Assembly: GCA_009663005.1 (NCBI GenBank)
Contig: CM018896.1
Span: 4,650,179 to 4,660,229 of the forward strand
DNA length: 10,051 nucleotides
From: Actinidia chinensis
Taxonomy: Eukaryota; Streptophyta; Magnoliopsida; Ericales; Actinidiaceae
Direction of reading: 5' to 3'
Part shown: positions 7,848 through 10,051 of the stretch, piece by piece
How positions within the stretch are numbered: position 1 is the stretch's first letter
Layout of the letters: every line of letters starts with the position of its first letter
Made by a program: the position numbers and the translations under genes
The notes under the pieces: model-generated
What the model was told of the DNA's origin: nothing
Databases searched by the model: none
The model's input: only the letters and a program-made list of their open reading frames with translations

Positions 7848-8000
7848 GAACTCGCAAACCGGCTCAGGCTCGATCTCGACTTCTAGCAGAGACAACTAGT
7901 TGAGCTCGAGTTGTAAAGTTTTATTAAGTTCGAGTTCAAACTCGCTAAAGATCTAACAACCAGCTTGAGCACGCTAAACTTTGATTCGCTCATGCTACCC
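7848..8000. repeat. Decayed ACTCG/GAGCT-rich dispersed repeat
   Basis: The stretch is dense in related words: AACTCGCAAACC, GGCTCGATCTCGAC, TTGAGCTCGAGTTG, AAGTTCGAGTTC, AACTCGCTAAA, GCTTGAGC and GATTCGCTC. Runs of TCGAGCTCGAG-like sequence are a recognisable class of plant dispersed repeat, and this reads as an old, mutated copy. No clean ends or target duplication were seen, so the boundaries are approximate. Confidence 0.45.
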
Positions 8001-8300
8001 TCATATCAAGTTTTGACAATTAATACTCTCAAACATTATCTGGAATGACAAAATTGTCCTCCTATTAGTGCAATTTTAGCCACTAAAGTCTTATATGTTC
8101 TATTTACGTATTTGAATCAATAATTATTAGCAAAATCAAAACATGTTATGCATTAAAATTTTGAAATATAGAAAATAAAGTTTTTCCTTCATTAATGTTC
8201 ACTTTAAGATTTCTAATCTAATTCTTAGATGCCTAAATGACATCAAAGGTTGTATACTTAATATTATTAATTAAGGACTTTTTTGTGATGATTAAGAGCC
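8001..8300. other. AT-rich spacer before solo LTR
   Basis: Ordinary AT-rich DNA with TAATATTATTAATTA near 8260. No gene or repeat structure recognised. Confidence 0.6.
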
Positions 8301-8305
8301 CAGTC
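8301..8305. repeat. Target site duplication, left copy
   Basis: CAGTC abuts the TGTT start of the LTR and is repeated exactly at its right edge (8558-8562). This is the 5-bp duplication expected of LTR retrotransposon integration. Confidence 0.8.
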
Positions 8306-8557
8306 TGTTATGCCTAAATTGATTCACATCAATCGTGCACACGCACAATCAAAGAGATGTAGAGTGAGGGAGGTGCCACCACCTCACCACCAGTGAGAGA
8401 GTGAGATGTGTAATCTGTAAATTTTTCTTTATTTAGTGAATTTGTTGCATCACCCGAGGACGTAGATAAGTTATCGAATCTCGTAAATCATTATGTCAAT
8501 GTGTGCATGTGTTCTGTGCGTGTACGTAATTGATGCAAATCGATTTAGGGTACAACA
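8306..8557 (+). mobile_element. Solo LTR, Ty1/copia type
   Basis: A 252-bp LTR starts TGTTATGCC and ends GGTACAACA, flanked by perfect 5-bp duplications, so the internal region has been lost, most simply by recombination between two LTRs. The 3' part carries CCCGAGGACGTAG...ATCGAATCTCGTAAAT (8453-8488), the same plant copia pattern as in the first LTR, which sets the orientation. The ends form an unusually long imperfect inverted repeat: 8306-8333 against 8529-8557, 23 of 28 aligned bases identical with one gap. The short length could also fit a TRIM-like non-autonomous element. No coding sequence is present. Confidence 0.8.
8455..8483 (+). other. Stem-loop in 3' part of solo LTR
   Basis: CGAGG (8455-8459) pairs with TCTCG (8479-8483), one pair being G-U, over a 19-nt loop. 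Inside the loop GATAA (8465-8469) is complementary to TTATC (8471-8475). Stem position and loop length match the stem-loop of the first LTR (6038-6066). Confidence 0.5.
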
Positions 8558-8562
8558 CAGTC
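8558..8562. repeat. Target site duplication, right copy
   Basis: CAGTC, identical to the copy at 8301-8305, directly follows the CA end of the solo LTR. The perfect match suggests the insertion is not very old. Confidence 0.8.
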
Positions 8563-9285
8563 AAATGTAAACTACCAAAAAAAACTTGGGTTTTTCTGAC
8601 ATTATTCATTAAATTATCACCTTTTTTTAAAGGCGTCAAATGGATCACTTTTCCAATTCCAATCTTTCACCTCTAATATACCCAAATGTCATCTACTTTG
8701 CTATTAGAATGTTTTATTTGATTTGCCAATTAAATGAGATTTTGAATTTTCTATTTGATACCCTTTCCTTTTCATTTATGTAGTACTATTATTATTTTAT
8801 AAAAAAAAAAGCCTTTTGTCCCAACTGATGAATGGTGAGATTAGTCAACTGAATTAGTTGATCATTGGACTAGTGGATACTGAGTTAAAAAGTTACGTTC
8901 AGTTAATATACATTAATAAATTTATGGAATGAAAAAAATTTGATACAAATCTAACATTTGACACAATATTTATTATAGATAGTTTTTTTTTATATATAAA
9001 AGATTTTATCTATTAGTCAATAATTTATGATGTTTCATTATTATTTTTTTTCTGAGAAAGGTTATTATTTATAGATTTTTATTGAAAGTCTTTATTTATG
9101 TTTACATATAAATATTTTTTCTTTGGTATATAATTGTTTCCATATAAATATTCTTAATAAGTAATTAATAGAGGTCAAAGATATCATCACTATATCAATT
9201 AAAAACCAACAGTCTCATGACATGTGTCTTTTTAGATTTTAGAGATTCAAAAAATTGAGAAATTTGCATTGAGACTTTGGAGTTA
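8563..9285. other. Very AT-rich intergenic DNA
   Basis: There is no gene. Long A and T runs occur throughout (for example 8799-8811, 8984-9000, 9044-9052). A 12-bp word CATATAAATATT is repeated at 9105-9116 and 9141-9152. A short dyad CAACTGAATTAGTTG lies near 8847. All are within what such AT-rich DNA produces readily. Confidence 0.6.
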
Positions 9286-9647
9286 ATGGCATGTTTGGCT
9301 GGCGGATTTGGAGGGGAGATAACTTTTCCTTCCGGATAATTTTTTTCATCCGGCGTTTGGCTGGCGGATATGGAAGCGGATAATTTATGCCCCCAGCAGG
9401 TGGATAGAGGCGGATAATTTTTTGGGTGGTCTAAACCCTAACTAAAAGTTATCCAGCGGGGGATAAAAGTGTAGAGATAAGAAAAAAATATTAAAGAGAA
9501 CAAATGTATAATTTATATATATATCTATATATAAATAACATATATATTTTTATATATAAATATTTTATATTTTGTTTTCTCTCTATATATTTCTTCCTTT
9601 ATCTCCCACCCTAGTATCCACCCATTGTACAACGTATCCAAACAAAG
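9286..9647. mobile_element. Tourist-like MITE candidate, duplicated 5' end
   Basis: The left end ATGGCATGTTTGGCTGG and the right end TATCCAAACAAAG have inverted GTTTGG/CCAAAC cores, and TTA occurs on both sides (9283-9285, 9648-9650), as expected for Tourist/PIF-Harbinger insertions. Three bases is weak evidence in AT-rich DNA. GATAACTTTT (9318-9327) is the exact inverse of AAAAGTTATC (9444-9453), and GGATA/TATCC words recur. The word GTTTGGCTGGCGGAT occurs twice (9293-9307, 9355-9369), 62 bp apart. The core (about 9510-9590) is TA-rich. It has no coding capacity. Confidence 0.5.
9293..9369 (+). repeat. 15-bp direct repeat, 62 bp apart
   Basis: GTTTGGCTGGCGGAT is present at 9293-9307 and 9355-9369, and both copies continue with a TTGGA/ATGGA variant and a nearby GGATAATTT word. 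It duplicates the terminal region of the element at 9286-9647 and may reflect a nested copy or a tandem duplication of its end. Confidence 0.8.
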
Positions 9648-9650
9648 TTA

Positions 9651-10051
9651 GAATTTACTCCCCCCCCTCTAAATTTTTGTGATTATCAGAGACCAAATAA
9701 CGTTTTGCAATAATATATATACGGTTCCATACTATGTACGGATTATTTTGTAAAAAAATAAATGTTATATATTCACTTTTATCCTTTTCCCCTCTGATAT
9801 CACAAAAATCTATAGAAATCCAGCGTTTAATTTTTTTCTTTTAGGCGACAAGAGAATTTTTTTTTTGTACACTACGTAGTTTTCCATATCCCATGTGTTG
9901 GTAAAACTTGATTAGGTAACAAAAAGAATTTCAAAAAATAATTTTATTAATTAAAAATAAATTATAATTTAAATAAACAAATATGCAAAAATTGAAAAGT
10001 AGGAATTACAACAGTAAATTGTTAGGCCGAGTCTGTCAATCGCAGTCTCCT
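9651..10051. other. AT-rich intergenic DNA, no gene seen
   Basis: T- and A-rich sequence with a C run near 9660, a T run near 9858-9867 and A/T-rich DNA to 10000. The last 30 bases are more GC-rich and run out of the window. No feature is recognised. Confidence 0.6.

Noticed and set aside
9105..9152. Repeated CATATAAATATT words, considered as a direct-repeat array
   Set aside because: Only two copies of a pure A/T-biased word in very AT-rich DNA. There is no regular spacing and nothing CRISPR-like in a plant window.

Overview
The window looks like nuclear DNA from a flowering plant, most likely a dicot. It is AT-rich, full of A and T runs, has no compact gene arrangement, and carries recognisable plant transposon remnants. 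No protein-coding gene, tRNA or rRNA can be supported. The longest open frames are antisense to an LTR or lie in compositionally biased DNA, and none resembles a protein family I recognise. A run of exactly 100 N (2452-2551) is a scaffolding gap of unknown true length, so the two sides may not be adjacent in the genome.

Left part (1-5340): mostly featureless intergenic sequence with a few local structures. These are a perfect 14-bp palindrome (245-258), a pyrimidine-rich tract (about 380-450), two small hairpins leading into a strongly A+C-rich tract (1640-1965), the N gap, a hairpin at 2652-2693, a GC-rich block followed by a TATA-like word (2779-2867), the 5' end of a probable MITE (3907-4030), and a CpG-dense patch (4411-4600) followed by a good TATA-like box (4819-4827). 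The last two are the only places where an unseen promoter or short transcript seems possible.

Right part (5340-9650): a cluster of transposon relics. In order they are: a Ty1/copia-type LTR (5444-6136), preceded by a polypurine-like tract and bounded by near-matching 5-mers; a foldback element built of CCGGTT/AACCGG words (6265-6685); a small inverted-repeat element (7074-7219); a hAT-type MITE with an 8-bp target duplication matching 7 of 8 (7316-7784); a decayed repeat rich in ACTCG/GAGCT words (7848-8000); a second copia-type LTR (8306-8557) that is clearly a solo LTR because a perfect 5-bp duplication, CAGTC, flanks it; and a Tourist-like candidate whose 5' end is duplicated in tandem (9286-9647).

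Nothing here forms an operon or pathway. The observations most worth checking are the unusually long terminal inverted repeat of the second LTR and a stem-loop in the 3' part of both LTRs, with the same 19-nt loop length and a compensatory base-pair change. I found no sign of a new multi-gene system.
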